From Leisingera aquaemixtae (GTDB lineage Bacteria; Pseudomonadota; Alphaproteobacteria; Rhodobacterales; Rhodobacteraceae), in the NCBI RefSeq assembly GCF_001458395.1, contig NZ_CYSR01000032.1, forward strand, positions 30,003 through 94,002: a DNA stretch of 64,000 nucleotides. The letters run 5' to 3'. The notes below the pieces were generated by a model. That model made no database searches and was not told where the DNA came from. It was given only the letters and a program-made list of their open reading frames with translations. Position 1 is the first letter of the stretch, and each line of letters opens with the position of its first letter. A program made the position numbers and the translations under genes. Below are positions 26,718 through 35,527 of the stretch, in pieces.

Positions 26718-27941
26718 TCAGCCGGTCTGTTCGATTGTCTTCCGGGCCCGCTGGATGTCGCCGCTGCTGATCAGCGTGGCCTCCAGCGTGCCGCCGGCAG
26801 GCAGGTCCGGCAGCCGTGCCGAAAATGTCCAGCTGCCGGATCCCGCATACCGCGCTGCCACGTCCGGCCGGGGCGGGCCAAGCACCGGGATGCCGGCCAG
26901 CCCGGCTGCGGAGGTGGAAATCACCAGGCTGGGCGGGGTTGCCCCGGAGGGGGCCACGTACCAGCCGCTGGCCTGCAGCAGACGGCTGCCGCGGTCATAG
27001 CTGGCCGAGGAGATTGCCAGCCGGAGGCCTTGGCTGTTGCGCTGGCAGGCGTTGTCGAACACATCCTGGGCCGTGGCCTGGAAGGAGGGGGCGACCGAGC
27101 GGAAGTCTTTCCAGGCGCCGCCGCCGAAATGCACGATCTTGGGGGCTGTGCCGGTCAGGCGGTTGATGAAATGGCCGGGCCGGCGCTCTTCAGCCAGCGC
27201 CATGCCGCCGCCGCACAGATGCAGGATGCTGTCTTCGGGGAATTCGCAAAACAGCTCCGGCCGGGTTGCGCGGACCACCCGGGCCAGGTCCTGGTCATGC
27301 CAGTTGTGGTCGCGGATCAGGCTGGGCGGGAGTTCCGGGAAACGGGTGCGGATCTCTTCGAACAAATCCTTCATCACATCCGGCTGCGCGGTGATGAAGC
27401 CGATATTCACCTCGTGCAGGCCGCCGTCATAGGCCCAGTCGCCCGTCAGCTGGCGGTAGCGCAGATCCTTCTTCCACAAGCTGGTGCCGGGGTACATCGG
27501 ATTGGCCTCGGCCGTATAATTGATGCAGCCGTTGGAGGCCTGCTCGAACAGGCCGCGGACATCGTCCTGGAAGTACAGATCATTGTCGCAAACCGCGACA
27601 GCGTCATAGTCCTGCCCGTGGAGAGCGTGCCATTCGAGGTAGATCAGCTTGCTCATCCGCTTGTTGCGGTAGGCGTGAAAGGCGGCCAGCGCTTCGGCAT
27701 CGGTTTTCCCGGGGAACAGCCGCCGCCATTTCATTTTCCCGTCAGCCCAGGCCATCGGGCTGACATGGGCGCGGATGCCTTCCGCTTTCAGATAGTCCCG
27801 GGCATCGCTGCTGAGCTGGGTCGACAGCACCCAGATATCCTGGTCATAGGCGCCGCGCCCGGGCGCGCGCAGGGTCTGCGTCATCAGGCTGGAGGCTGCC
27901 AGTTGAGGCGTGTTTGCGGTGAATAAAAGAGCGGTCTTCAT
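26718..27941 (-). CDS. GT-A type glycosyltransferase, family uncertain
   Basis: A 407-residue protein. Residues ~1-270 look like a nucleotide-diphospho-sugar transferase: MKTALLFTANTPQLAASSLM at the start, HGQDYDAVAVCDNDLYFQDD with a DxD-type motif near 117-122, VNIGFITAQPDVMKDLFEEI, and a late HFGGGAWKDF that could supply a metal-binding histidine as in GT8 enzymes. The C-terminal ~120 residues are a beta-rich domain (SWTFSARLPDLPAGGTLEAT), perhaps carbohydrate binding. It sits 27 bp downstream of the TylF-like methyltransferase in the same operon. Confidence 0.6.
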   Translation of the reverse strand: MKTALLFTANTPQLAASSLMTQTLRAPGRGAYDQDIWVLSTQLSSDARDYLKAEGIRAHVSPMAWADGKMKWRRLFPGKTDAEALAAFHAYRNKRMSKLIYLEWHALHGQDYDAVAVCDNDLYFQDDVRGLFEQASNGCINYTAEANPMYPGTSLWKKDLRYRQLTGDWAYDGGLHEVNIGFITAQPDVMKDLFEEIRTRFPELPPSLIRDHNWHDQDLARVVRATRPELFCEFPEDSILHLCGGGMALAEERRPGHFINRLTGTAPKIVHFGGGAWKDFRSVAPSFQATAQDVFDNACQRNSQGLRLAISSASYDRGSRLLQASGWYVAPSGATPPSLVISTSAAGLAGIPVLGPPRPDVAARYAGSGSWTFSARLPDLPAGGTLEATLISSGDIQRARKTIEQTG

Positions 27942-27968
27942 GGGAACCCCAAAGGTTTGCTGGTGCCG

Positions 27969-28697
27969 TTACCGGATTTCGCAGGCGGCGCGCTGGCCGC
28001 AGACGGCAATCCAATGCGCCTTCAGCCGGGTGCGGTCAAGAAACTCGGCAAACGCCCGGCGCTCGTGCTGCTCGAAGTTGGGATAGCAGAAGTATTCATC
28101 GAACAGCAGGATGCAGCCGGGGCGGATCTTGTCTTCCAGCGCCTGCAGCACGGTCGCCGTGGAGCTGTAGATGTCGCAGTCCACATGCATGAAGCTGACG
28201 TGGTCAATGCTGTCCGCATAGGCGGGCAGGGTGTCCTCGAACCAGCCCGGATGCAGCCGCACATTGGCCGCGACGGCCGGCGGCTCGCCCTGGCGGTCGA
28301 AATCGAACGGCTGCCAGCCGCGCCATTCCTCGGGCAGTCCGGTGAAACTGTCGAAGCCGTCAAAGATGGTGCCGGGCCGGGCCCGGGCCATCAGGTTGAG
28401 GGTGCGGCCGGAGTAGACACCGAACTCCGCATGGGCGCCGCTGCGCCCGGCCTTGGACAGCGCATAAAGCAGGATGTCGTCGGAGCGCTCGAACAGCATT
28501 GCTTCGGGCATCTCGCTCTGAACGATTTCCACCGTGCGCTCCAGCGCCTTGTCGGACAGCGCCCGGAACAGCGCATGATTGCTGTTGGGGCGGGTGTCGA
28601 GCCAGGCGCTTACCTCGGGATAAGGCCTGGCTGAATGTTCTGCGATCTGGTCCAGCCGCTGCAGGATCTGGCCCAGCTTTTCATCGAGGTTCGTCAT
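27969..28697 (-). CDS. TylF/MycF-like SAM-dependent O-methyltransferase
   Basis: A 242-residue class I methyltransferase resembling macrocin O-methyltransferase. Motif I is AEFGVYSGRTLNLMA (~residues 85-99), followed by GTIFDGFDSFTGLPEEW. The metal-binding acidic cluster FMHVDCDIYSSTATVLQALE and ILLFDEYFCYPNFEQHE are typical of TylF. The family methylates sugar hydroxyls, so a glycan methyl ether is the likely product. AGGAG lies 9 bases upstream of the ATG. Confidence 0.82.
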   Translation of the reverse strand: MTNLDEKLGQILQRLDQIAEHSARPYPEVSAWLDTRPNSNHALFRALSDKALERTVEIVQSEMPEAMLFERSDDILLYALSKAGRSGAHAEFGVYSGRTLNLMARARPGTIFDGFDSFTGLPEEWRGWQPFDFDRQGEPPAVAANVRLHPGWFEDTLPAYADSIDHVSFMHVDCDIYSSTATVLQALEDKIRPGCILLFDEYFCYPNFEQHERRAFAEFLDRTRLKAHWIAVCGQRAACEIR

Positions 28698-28760
28698 GCG
28701 GCAGGCTCCTGACCGGAAGGGAGGGGGCGGCTGCCCCCTGGGTTCAAAAGATTCATGCGC

Positions 28761-31373
28761 CTATTTGCGTCCCAGCACCGCATCCAGATCCGCCCGCGGG
28801 AAGATCTCCAGCTTGGAAAACCGGCTGGCGTTATAGACCTGCACACCGATTGAATCGCAGTAGTCCTTGGCAAACTGGTAGGAATGCTCCAGCCGGTCCA
28901 GCACCGGGTAATGCCATTTCTCGCCGGGCTTGCGGTAGTCCGGGTGGAAATGGTTCACCTCGCCTTCCGACACCAGCGCCCCGTCCTGCTTGGTCTTGGG
29001 TTCCACGTAGGAATGGTCCAGGCCGAGGATGTAGATCTCCCGGAACCCCATATGCACCGCCATCTGCAGCATGGAATAGGTGATCGTTGACCCCCAGCAG
29101 ATGCCCTTGGTGAGATCGGCGGAGAACTCCCGGAAGGGCGAGCGGTTGTCGGCCGGCGGCAGCCAGCGGGCATAATGGTGGTTGGCCTGGCGCGGCAGGA
29201 AGGGCAGCATGTGATGCGGGAAGATCTTGGTGGTGCGGTCCACCGCCAGGATCTCGGAGCGGCAGTTCCGCGCCACCAGCAGATCCTCAACCGAGTAGAA
29301 GGTCGGCCGCCAGTCCGTCTCGTCAAAGCAGAGATAGATCTTGTTGGCGGCAAAGGTGACCTCGTTCTTCAGCAGCTCGAGGTCGCTGACCGTGAGGCTG
29401 GGGCCGTTGCCCAGCACAAAGCAGCGCTGGCCCAGGTAGCGGTTGCGCATGGCGTTCAAGAAGGCGTTGTCTTCATCGGTGACCGGGGCGCGGGCGCGGC
29501 CAGCAGCCCCGGCCTGGGCCTGCTGCAGCGCTGCCATCGCCCGGCGCATGTCGCGCAGCGCAGTGCTTTCCTGTGCGGCGGCGGCCAGGCGCGGCGCTTC
29601 GCCGGGCTTGCCGTAGGTGGCCCAAAACGCCTGCGAGGTCAGATGCGCCCGGGCGGCCTGGTAGCACGGCCCCAAGGCCGGCAGCCGGGCGGGAATCCGG
29701 CGGCGCAGGCTGCGCAGGGCCAGCATCTGACGCAGGGCCCGGCGCGAGTCGCGGGTCACGGTGAAACCGACGCCTTTTTCCGGATTCCAGTAGCTCACCT
29801 GCTTGCCGCGGCGGCAGTCGGCGGGCTTGGAGGGACGGGTGGTGTCGATGGCCACCTGCTCCTTCAGCGGCAGGAAATGGTTGTTCCAGCTGCGCCCGTT
29901 CAGCCAGCGGGTGCGCTCCGAGGCGGGCGGCTCAAGACCGTTCACCACGGGGGCGCCGCCGGGCGGCTCTGGCATCGGGCTGTTCTTTTCCTGCGCCACA
30001 ATGCGGAAAATCCCGGCCAGAATGGCATCCTCGTTGCGGACCAGGTAGTCCGGCCCCTGCAGGAAATGCGTCATCGCATCCAGCAGCAGCTGGGCGTGCT
30101 CGTATTTGCGGGCTCCGACAAAGCCGCGCACCAAGCGGTCGAATTCTGCCGCGAAACCGTCCGGATCGTCCAGCCGCCCCTGCTGCGCCAGCAGCACCCA
30201 GCGGTTGCGGAAGCGGAAGTACTGCATGGCGGCGGAATATTTCTCTTCGAAATCGTCGTGCAGCACCCAGAAGGAGAAGGGGATCACCAGTTCCACCCCG
30301 GCATCGCGCAGCCGCAGCCCGTATTCCACATCATCCATCTTGATGAAGAACGGATAGGGCAGGCCGATGCGGTGGATATCCGCCACGGCCACGCAGCTCC
30401 ACCACCAGCCGGTGCTGTCGGGGCGGCGGTCCATGCGGATGAAGGCCGGAATGTCGGCCGTGTCCAGCCCGGCGCCGAGGGCGCTGTCGCTGGGATGCAC
30501 CGAGCCGCGGTACTTGTGGCCGAAGCAGGCGCTGCGGCGCGGGATCCTGTTCTGCGAGGAGGCCGGGTACATCGGCGCGCCCACGTGAAAGCCCGGCTTC
30601 AGGAAGCGCATGAACGCGGTGTTGCGGGCAAACATTTCGGGATGCAGGTAGATATCGTCGTCCAGAAGGCAGACGTGGGTGAAGCCCTGTTCCGCTTGCG
30701 CCCCGTAGCAGCTTTCATAAATGCCGCGGCCGAACCCGCCGGCGCCGCCGGTATTGCCGTTGGCAAAGACGGACACATTGGCGTCCGGCTGCACCCCGCA
30801 GGCGCTGTCCTCGCTGCCGCTGCCATTGTCGACAACCGTCAGATGCGCTTCGTTCCCGGCCTGGCGGCGGCGGATGTAGTCGCGGAAGACATCGGCGTTG
30901 TGCTGAACATATTCCGCCCGCTTGAAGGTGCAGAAGATGTAGTTGATGCGCAGATGCGGGCTGACGGGCTGGTCATCGGTGACAAAATCGATGTCATAGC
31001 TGGAGCCCGGGGCGGCATGCTCGACCTCAGGCAGCAGGGCGCCGTCCAGATCCGCCAGCCGCAGCGGCGGGAAAACCTGGGTGCCGGGGCCGCTCTGCTG
31101 CAGCCGCGCCAGAACGGTGACGGTGCCGTCGCCCGCGATATGGCGCAGCGCCACCCGGACCTCGCCCGAGCGGACCACCAGCCGGGTGCCGAGCCAGTTC
31201 AGGGTGGTGGCATGGCGCCAGGCATCCAGGTCAAAGGCGTTGACAGCGCTGGCTCCGAACTCCCGGACATGGCGCTGCAGCGGGTAAATTCCCCGGATCG
31301 GAGAAAACCGCTCCTGTTCCGGGTGTTTCCGGGACGCTGCATTTGCGGGTGAAACGGAGGGGGCAATATTCAT
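28761..31373 (-). CDS. GlfT2-like glycosyltransferase fused to an MptE/DUF115-like domain
   Basis: An 870-residue fusion. The N-terminal ~140 residues are beta-rich. A GT2 domain (~145-450) carries YIFCTFKRAEYVQHNADVFR, VDNGSGSED, GNTGGAGGFGRGIYESCYG, the catalytic VCLLDDDIYLHPEMF near residue 238 and FFIKMDDVEYGLRLRDAG. After a helical stretch, residues ~640-860 contain CFVLGNGPSLTVSDLELL, FAANKIYLCFDETDWRPTFY, SVEDLLVARN and GICWGSTITYSMLQMAVHMG, which resemble the MptE-like/DUF115 fold also found in flagellin Maf glycosyltransferases. It may add two different sugars. It starts inside the stop of the SMP-30 gene (ATGA overlap). The paralogue at 32272 has the same architecture. Confidence 0.8.
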   Translation of the reverse strand: MNIAPSVSPANAASRKHPEQERFSPIRGIYPLQRHVREFGASAVNAFDLDAWRHATTLNWLGTRLVVRSGEVRVALRHIAGDGTVTVLARLQQSGPGTQVFPPLRLADLDGALLPEVEHAAPGSSYDIDFVTDDQPVSPHLRINYIFCTFKRAEYVQHNADVFRDYIRRRQAGNEAHLTVVDNGSGSEDSACGVQPDANVSVFANGNTGGAGGFGRGIYESCYGAQAEQGFTHVCLLDDDIYLHPEMFARNTAFMRFLKPGFHVGAPMYPASSQNRIPRRSACFGHKYRGSVHPSDSALGAGLDTADIPAFIRMDRRPDSTGWWWSCVAVADIHRIGLPYPFFIKMDDVEYGLRLRDAGVELVIPFSFWVLHDDFEEKYSAAMQYFRFRNRWVLLAQQGRLDDPDGFAAEFDRLVRGFVGARKYEHAQLLLDAMTHFLQGPDYLVRNEDAILAGIFRIVAQEKNSPMPEPPGGAPVVNGLEPPASERTRWLNGRSWNNHFLPLKEQVAIDTTRPSKPADCRRGKQVSYWNPEKGVGFTVTRDSRRALRQMLALRSLRRRIPARLPALGPCYQAARAHLTSQAFWATYGKPGEAPRLAAAAQESTALRDMRRAMAALQQAQAGAAGRARAPVTDEDNAFLNAMRNRYLGQRCFVLGNGPSLTVSDLELLKNEVTFAANKIYLCFDETDWRPTFYSVEDLLVARNCRSEILAVDRTTKIFPHHMLPFLPRQANHHYARWLPPADNRSPFREFSADLTKGICWGSTITYSMLQMAVHMGFREIYILGLDHSYVEPKTKQDGALVSEGEVNHFHPDYRKPGEKWHYPVLDRLEHSYQFAKDYCDSIGVQVYNASRFSKLEIFPRADLDAVLGRK

Positions 31374-32275
31374 GATGGCACTCGGGGCTTTACAGAAGGG
31401 TCAGGCTGGATGCGGGGTTCGGGGCGGCCACGCGCGGGAGTTGTCACGGCAAAGGTCCGGCCGGCGGTTTGCTGCCAGCCTGCCGGGTCCGGCGGCAGCT
31501 TCTGGGTGGCGGTGGTGACGTAGAGGGTGGTGAGATCCGCCCCGCCGAAGGCCGGGCAGGAGGTGTGGCCGGTGGGCAGCTCCACGGCGCTCAGGAAGGC
31601 GCCCTCGGGGCTGTAGCGGGCCACCCGCGCCGCGCCCCATTGCGCGTTCCACAGGCAGCCCTCGGCATCCACCACGGCCCCGTCCGGCTTGTGCTCCGGT
31701 GTGCTGTCCGTGGCGCGCAGGTCAATAAAGACGGTCTTGTCCCCGGCCGGCCAGCCGGTGTCCGGGTCGACCGGCTGGCGCCAGATGATCCGGGACCGGG
31801 TGTCGCTGTAATAGGCGCAGGCGCGCGCCTGGTCGAAACAGATCGCATTCGGGGTGGTCAGGCCGCTGTCCAGCACCCGCAGCTCGCCCCGGGCCCAGCG
31901 GTACAGCCTGCCCAGGCCCGGCTCGCCCGCCTTGCCCATGGTGCCCATCCAGAAGCCGCCCCAGGGGTCGGCGCGCCCGTCATTGGAGCGGGTTTCCGGC
32001 CGGTCCGCCTCGATTTCGCACAGCATTTCCTCGCGCCCGGTCTCCAGGCCGAACCGGCTGAGCCCGGTTTCGCTGGCGATCAGCAGGTGGGTTTCATCGA
32101 TCCAGCCCGCGGCGCTCACATGGCGGTCGAATTGCCATTCCAGCGGCCGGGAGCCCAGGCGCGACAGCAGCTTGCAGCTCATGATGTCGAACCAGAACAA
32201 TTGCTGGCGCTGCGGATGCCAGAGCGGGCCCTCGCCCAGAACGCAGCTGCGGCTGTCAAAGACGGTGGCGGTCAT
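31370..32275 (-). CDS. SMP-30/gluconolactonase family protein
   Basis: A 301-residue six-bladed beta-propeller lactonase. Motifs are CVLGEGPLWHPQRQQLFWFD (the metal-binding Glu of the family), SNDGRADPWGGFWMGTMGK, LTTPNAICFDQARACAYYSD, KPDGAVVDAEGCLWNAQWGA and GHTSCPAFGGADLTTLYVTT. These enzymes hydrolyse sugar lactones. The start at 32275 overlaps the preceding gene by 4 bp (ATGA) and its own stop overlaps the next start by 4 bp, so it is tightly coupled between the two fusion proteins. A role in opening an aldonolactone made by the Gfo/Idh-type dehydrogenase of the same operon is plausible. Confidence 0.88.
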   Translation of the reverse strand: MTATVFDSRSCVLGEGPLWHPQRQQLFWFDIMSCKLLSRLGSRPLEWQFDRHVSAAGWIDETHLLIASETGLSRFGLETGREEMLCEIEADRPETRSNDGRADPWGGFWMGTMGKAGEPGLGRLYRWARGELRVLDSGLTTPNAICFDQARACAYYSDTRSRIIWRQPVDPDTGWPAGDKTVFIDLRATDSTPEHKPDGAVVDAEGCLWNAQWGAARVARYSPEGAFLSAVELPTGHTSCPAFGGADLTTLYVTTATQKLPPDPAGWQQTAGRTFAVTTPARGRPEPRIQPDPSVKPRVPS

Positions 32276-34587
32276 GCGGTTTCCTTTGCCGGGGTTCCCG
32301 GCGGGAACAGGGTGTCGAAAGCGGCCCGTTCGAAAACCTCGAGCCGGGTCTGGCGCGAGGCATTCAGAACCCGCACGCCGCGGGCTTCGCACCGCGCGCG
32401 GGCGCGGGCATAGGAGACCTCGAGCACCTCCAGGTTCGGCTGGTGCCAGCGCTCGCCGGTCTCCCGGTAGCCGGGGTGGAAATGGTTCTGCTCGCCCGCA
32501 TGCAGATACGTATTGCCCTGTTTGACCTTGGGCAGCACGTAGCTGTGGTCGAGCCCGATCAGGACGATCTCGGCGCAGCCCATGAACAGCGCCATCTGGA
32601 TCTGGCTGTAGACGATGGTCGAGCCCCAGCAGATGCCGTGGCTCAGATCCTCGCTGAACGCCGGGAAGTCCGGGTCCGACAGCGGGTCTTCAAAGGAGCG
32701 CGGCGGCCGGAAGGGCACAAAGACGGTGTCGGCGGCGTGATAGCCGAAGTCGCGCACATTTGCCGGAAAGATCTTCAGGCTGCCTTCCAGCCCGGCAATC
32801 CGCTCCCAGTTGTTCTGAATCACCAGGTGGTCTTCGACCGAGTAATAATCGGGGCGCCAGCAGGTGTCTTCGTAGGCCAGGTAGATCTTGTTGGATGCAA
32901 AGGTGACGCTGTTGTGCAGCCTGTCCAGATCGGAAACCCGCAGGCTGGGCCCATTGCCGACGATCACGGCCCGGGCGCCCTTGTGGCGGTTGCGCAGAAC
33001 GCTCAGCAGGATCTGGCTGGCCCGGTCCTGGTCCGCATGGGCCCGGGCGGTATCCAGCAGCCGGTTGTGCGCCAGCTGGTCCTCAAGCTGGCGCAGCTGC
33101 CGCGACCTGGCGTTCTGTTCGGCCCGGTGAAACGTGTCGGCCTTGAGGTGCAGCGCTGCCAGTTCGCGCTGCCGCTGCAGGGCCGTCTCCGCCCGGCCGG
33201 GGCGGACCAGGGCGGGATCTGCCGCGGGCTGGTTGCCGGCCATCTGCGCCCAGCAGGCAATCGTGGCCAGGCGCGCCCGGGCGGCTGAGCAGCGCTGGAC
33301 CAGCTGCGGCAGGCGGCTGAGCGCCCGCAGCTGCCGGCGCAGGCGGCGCTGCAGCCGCCAGGAGCGGAACGGCGGCCGCAGGGGCGGGCGCGGCGGCCGG
33401 GCGGCAGGCAGGACCATTGCTTCCGGCCCGGCCAGGAAGGCATCCATCTCATTCATCAGCGCCCAGGCGCCGCCGGCGCCGCCGGCGCCGCCGGCGCCGC
33501 CGGCAGCGGCGCGGCTGCGCACCGCGGCAGAGAATTCGGCCCGCAGCGCGTCCGGATCCGCCAGCTCTCCCTGCAAGGCCCTGAGGGTCAGCTGCGCGCC
33601 ATAGCCGGGCGGGGCCTGATCCGCGGCCGGCTGGAAAGACAGCGGAGCGGCCAGCTGCAGCCCCGCGCGCTGCAGGCGGGCGCTGTATTCGCGTTCTGCG
33701 GCCGGGACCGGGAACGGGCAGGGCAGCCCGTGGCGGTGAATGCTGCGCGCATCCAGGCAGCACCAGTCCCAGGGCGCTGTTGCGGCGGTTTGTGCCCTGC
33801 GCATCAGCGCCGCCGGATCCGCGCCATCCGCGCTGCCGTCCGCGGGCGGCGCACAAAGAAAGGCTTCGGGCCGCAGGAAGCGCATGAAGGCGGCCGCATG
33901 GGCGAACATTCCAGCCTGCGGCCGCCGCCCCGCGCGCAGCAGGCAGAGATGGGTGAAGCCTTCTGCCGCCAGGCTGCCGTAGCAGGCCTCGTAGAGGCCG
34001 CGGCCGGTCCCGGGGACCCCGGTGGCGCCGTTGGCAATGCGGCTGACGCCGGCACCGGGGCGGCTGACGGCCAGGGCCGGGGCGGCGTCCTCATTGTCCA
34101 CAAGAACCAGATGCGCGGCCTCTGCGGCGCCATGCCGGGCGTGTTCCTCCAGGAACCGGCCGAAGGCGGCTGCCGCGGCGTCCAGGTCCGGGCCGGAGCC
34201 CTCCAGGATGAAGGCGGTCCTTGCGGCAGGCAGGAGCGGGGCTTCGTTGGTGCCGAAATAGAGATCGTAGACGGCGTCCGGCGACGCGGCCTCGACCACC
34301 GGCAGCAGCACGCCCTGTGTCTGCGCGGTGAAGACCGGCGGGCTGAAGGCCGATCCCGGTGCCGGGCAGTCGAGGCGGCAGTACTCCGGCAGGCTGCCGT
34401 CCGGCATAACCTGGCGCAGGCTGACCGTCACCGCCCCCTGGCGGACGCAGAGCTCCATGCCGAAGGCTTCAAGCGTGGTGGCCCGGGCCCACGCCTGCAC
34501 ATCGAAGGCATTGGCCGCAGCCGGCCCGAGTTCGGGGCTATACCCCTGCAGACGGTGTCTTATGCCGCAGCCATGCATCGCAAGCAC
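32272..34587 (-). CDS. Paralogous fusion protein with degenerate GT2 domain and intact MptE-like domain
   Basis: A 771-residue paralogue of the 870-residue fusion. The N-terminal beta domain is recognisably related (NAFDVQAWARATTLEAFGME against NAFDLDAWRHATTLNWLGTR). In the GT2 region the catalytic CLLDDDIYLH is replaced by CLLRAGRRPQ near residue 217 and the later KMDD acidic motif is lost, so this half should be inactive. A four-copy Ala-Gly-Gly insertion (33468-33503) lies in the middle. The C-terminal domain keeps VIVGNGPSLRVSDLDRL, SNKIYLAYEDTCWRPDYYSV and GICWGSTIVYSQIQMALFMG. The start may be the GTG at 34587 or ATG at 34578. It would act through the MptE-like part, with the pseudo-GT as scaffold. 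Confidence 0.75.
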   Translation of the reverse strand: MLAMHGCGIRHRLQGYSPELGPAAANAFDVQAWARATTLEAFGMELCVRQGAVTVSLRQVMPDGSLPEYCRLDCPAPGSAFSPPVFTAQTQGVLLPVVEAASPDAVYDLYFGTNEAPLLPAARTAFILEGSGPDLDAAAAAFGRFLEEHARHGAAEAAHLVLVDNEDAAPALAVSRPGAGVSRIANGATGVPGTGRGLYEACYGSLAAEGFTHLCLLRAGRRPQAGMFAHAAAFMRFLRPEAFLCAPPADGSADGADPAALMRRAQTAATAPWDWCCLDARSIHRHGLPCPFPVPAAEREYSARLQRAGLQLAAPLSFQPAADQAPPGYGAQLTLRALQGELADPDALRAEFSAAVRSRAAAGGAGGAGGAGGAWALMNEMDAFLAGPEAMVLPAARPPRPPLRPPFRSWRLQRRLRRQLRALSRLPQLVQRCSAARARLATIACWAQMAGNQPAADPALVRPGRAETALQRQRELAALHLKADTFHRAEQNARSRQLRQLEDQLAHNRLLDTARAHADQDRASQILLSVLRNRHKGARAVIVGNGPSLRVSDLDRLHNSVTFASNKIYLAYEDTCWRPDYYSVEDHLVIQNNWERIAGLEGSLKIFPANVRDFGYHAADTVFVPFRPPRSFEDPLSDPDFPAFSEDLSHGICWGSTIVYSQIQMALFMGCAEIVLIGLDHSYVLPKVKQGNTYLHAGEQNHFHPGYRETGERWHQPNLEVLEVSYARARARCEARGVRVLNASRQTRLEVFERAAFDTLFPPGTPAKETA
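33468..33503 (+). repeat. 9-bp GC microsatellite (four units) inside a coding region
   Basis: Four exact tandem copies of CGCCGCCGG. On the coding (minus) strand they encode Ala-Gly-Gly repeats in the linker between the degenerate GT and MptE-like domains of the 771-residue protein. The unit length is a multiple of three, so slippage would change linker length without a frameshift. Confidence 0.85.
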
Positions 34588-34590
34588 CGG

Positions 34591-35511
34591 TCAGGCAGCC
34601 AGATGCTTGAACAGGTTTTCGAGTGTATTGGCGTGCACATACTCGATGGCTTCGATTGTGCTGTTGGCATTGTGGCTCGACACCGCGACATTCTCGAACT
34701 GCAGCAGCGGGTGGTCCTGCGGCAGCGGTTCGGTCTCAAAGACATCCAGCGCCGCCGCGCCCACCTTGCCGGAGCGCAGGCCGGCCGTCAGCGCAGCCTC
34801 GTCGATCAGCCCGCCGCGGGCGACATTGACCACGATCACCCCGTCGCGGGCCTGCTCAAACGCGGCTGCGTTCAACAGGTGGTAGTTGTCCGCAGTCTGG
34901 TTGCAGCACAGGCAGATCACATCGGCGTCCGCCAGGAGCTGGCCGAAAGAGACCATTGGGGTGCCGTCCGGCGCGCTGTCCATATAGGGGTCGTGGGCGA
35001 TCACCTCCATGCCGAAACCGCGGGCGCGCTGGCCCACGCCCTGGCCGATGGCGCCATAGCCGGCCACCCCCATGGTCTTTCCGGTGAGACCGGGGAAGCG
35101 GCCTTTGGGCCAGCCGCCCTGGCGCACCAGCCGGTCGGTGCGCGCCAGCCGCCGGGTGGCCGCCAGCAGCAGCCCCATGGCATATTCGCTGACCGCATCG
35201 CGGAAGGCGCCGGGCGAGTTGCAAACCGGCACCCCCAGCCGCTTGGCGGCCTCCAGGTCGATCGAGTCGATGCCGGTGCCCCATTTCGAGATCACCTTGA
35301 GCCGCGGCAGGCTGGCTTCCAGCACCGCTGCCGTGATCTGGTCGTCGCCGGCCAGCCAGCCGTCGAACTGCCCGGCCAGCTCAAGGCATTGCGCCTCGGT
35401 CATGAACTGGTTCACCTCGGGCCAGACAGGCTCCACGCCGCGCGCGCGCAAAAGCGCGTCGAACCGCTCCCGCTCGTTCAGCATCATGATGTTGGATACC
35501 AGTACCTTCAT
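34591..35511 (-). CDS. D-isomer-specific 2-hydroxyacid dehydrogenase (SerA-like)
   Basis: A 306-residue NAD-dependent dehydrogenase of the phosphoglycerate dehydrogenase family. The NAD-binding motif is GVAGYGAIGQGVGQRARGFG (~residues 144-163), with the catalytic segments NSPGAFRDAVSEYAMGLLL, VNVARGGLIDEAAL (Arg), DVFETEPLPQDHPLL (Glu) and SSHNANST in place of the usual TPHxG (His kept). It would oxidise or reduce a 2-hydroxyacid, perhaps a sugar-acid precursor of the operon's CMP-sugar. The neighbour upstream ends 16 bp before its start. Confidence 0.87.
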   Translation of the reverse strand: MKVLVSNIMMLNERERFDALLRARGVEPVWPEVNQFMTEAQCLELAGQFDGWLAGDDQITAAVLEASLPRLKVISKWGTGIDSIDLEAAKRLGVPVCNSPGAFRDAVSEYAMGLLLAATRRLARTDRLVRQGGWPKGRFPGLTGKTMGVAGYGAIGQGVGQRARGFGMEVIAHDPYMDSAPDGTPMVSFGQLLADADVICLCCNQTADNYHLLNAAAFEQARDGVIVVNVARGGLIDEAALTAGLRSGKVGAAALDVFETEPLPQDHPLLQFENVAVSSHNANSTIEAIEYVHANTLENLFKHLAA

Positions 35512-35527
35512 GGTCAGCCCGCCTGTG

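Noticed and set aside
29175..31352. 725-codon open frame opposite the 870-residue fusion
   Set aside because: Mirror of a real gene with strong motifs on the minus strand; no domain visible.
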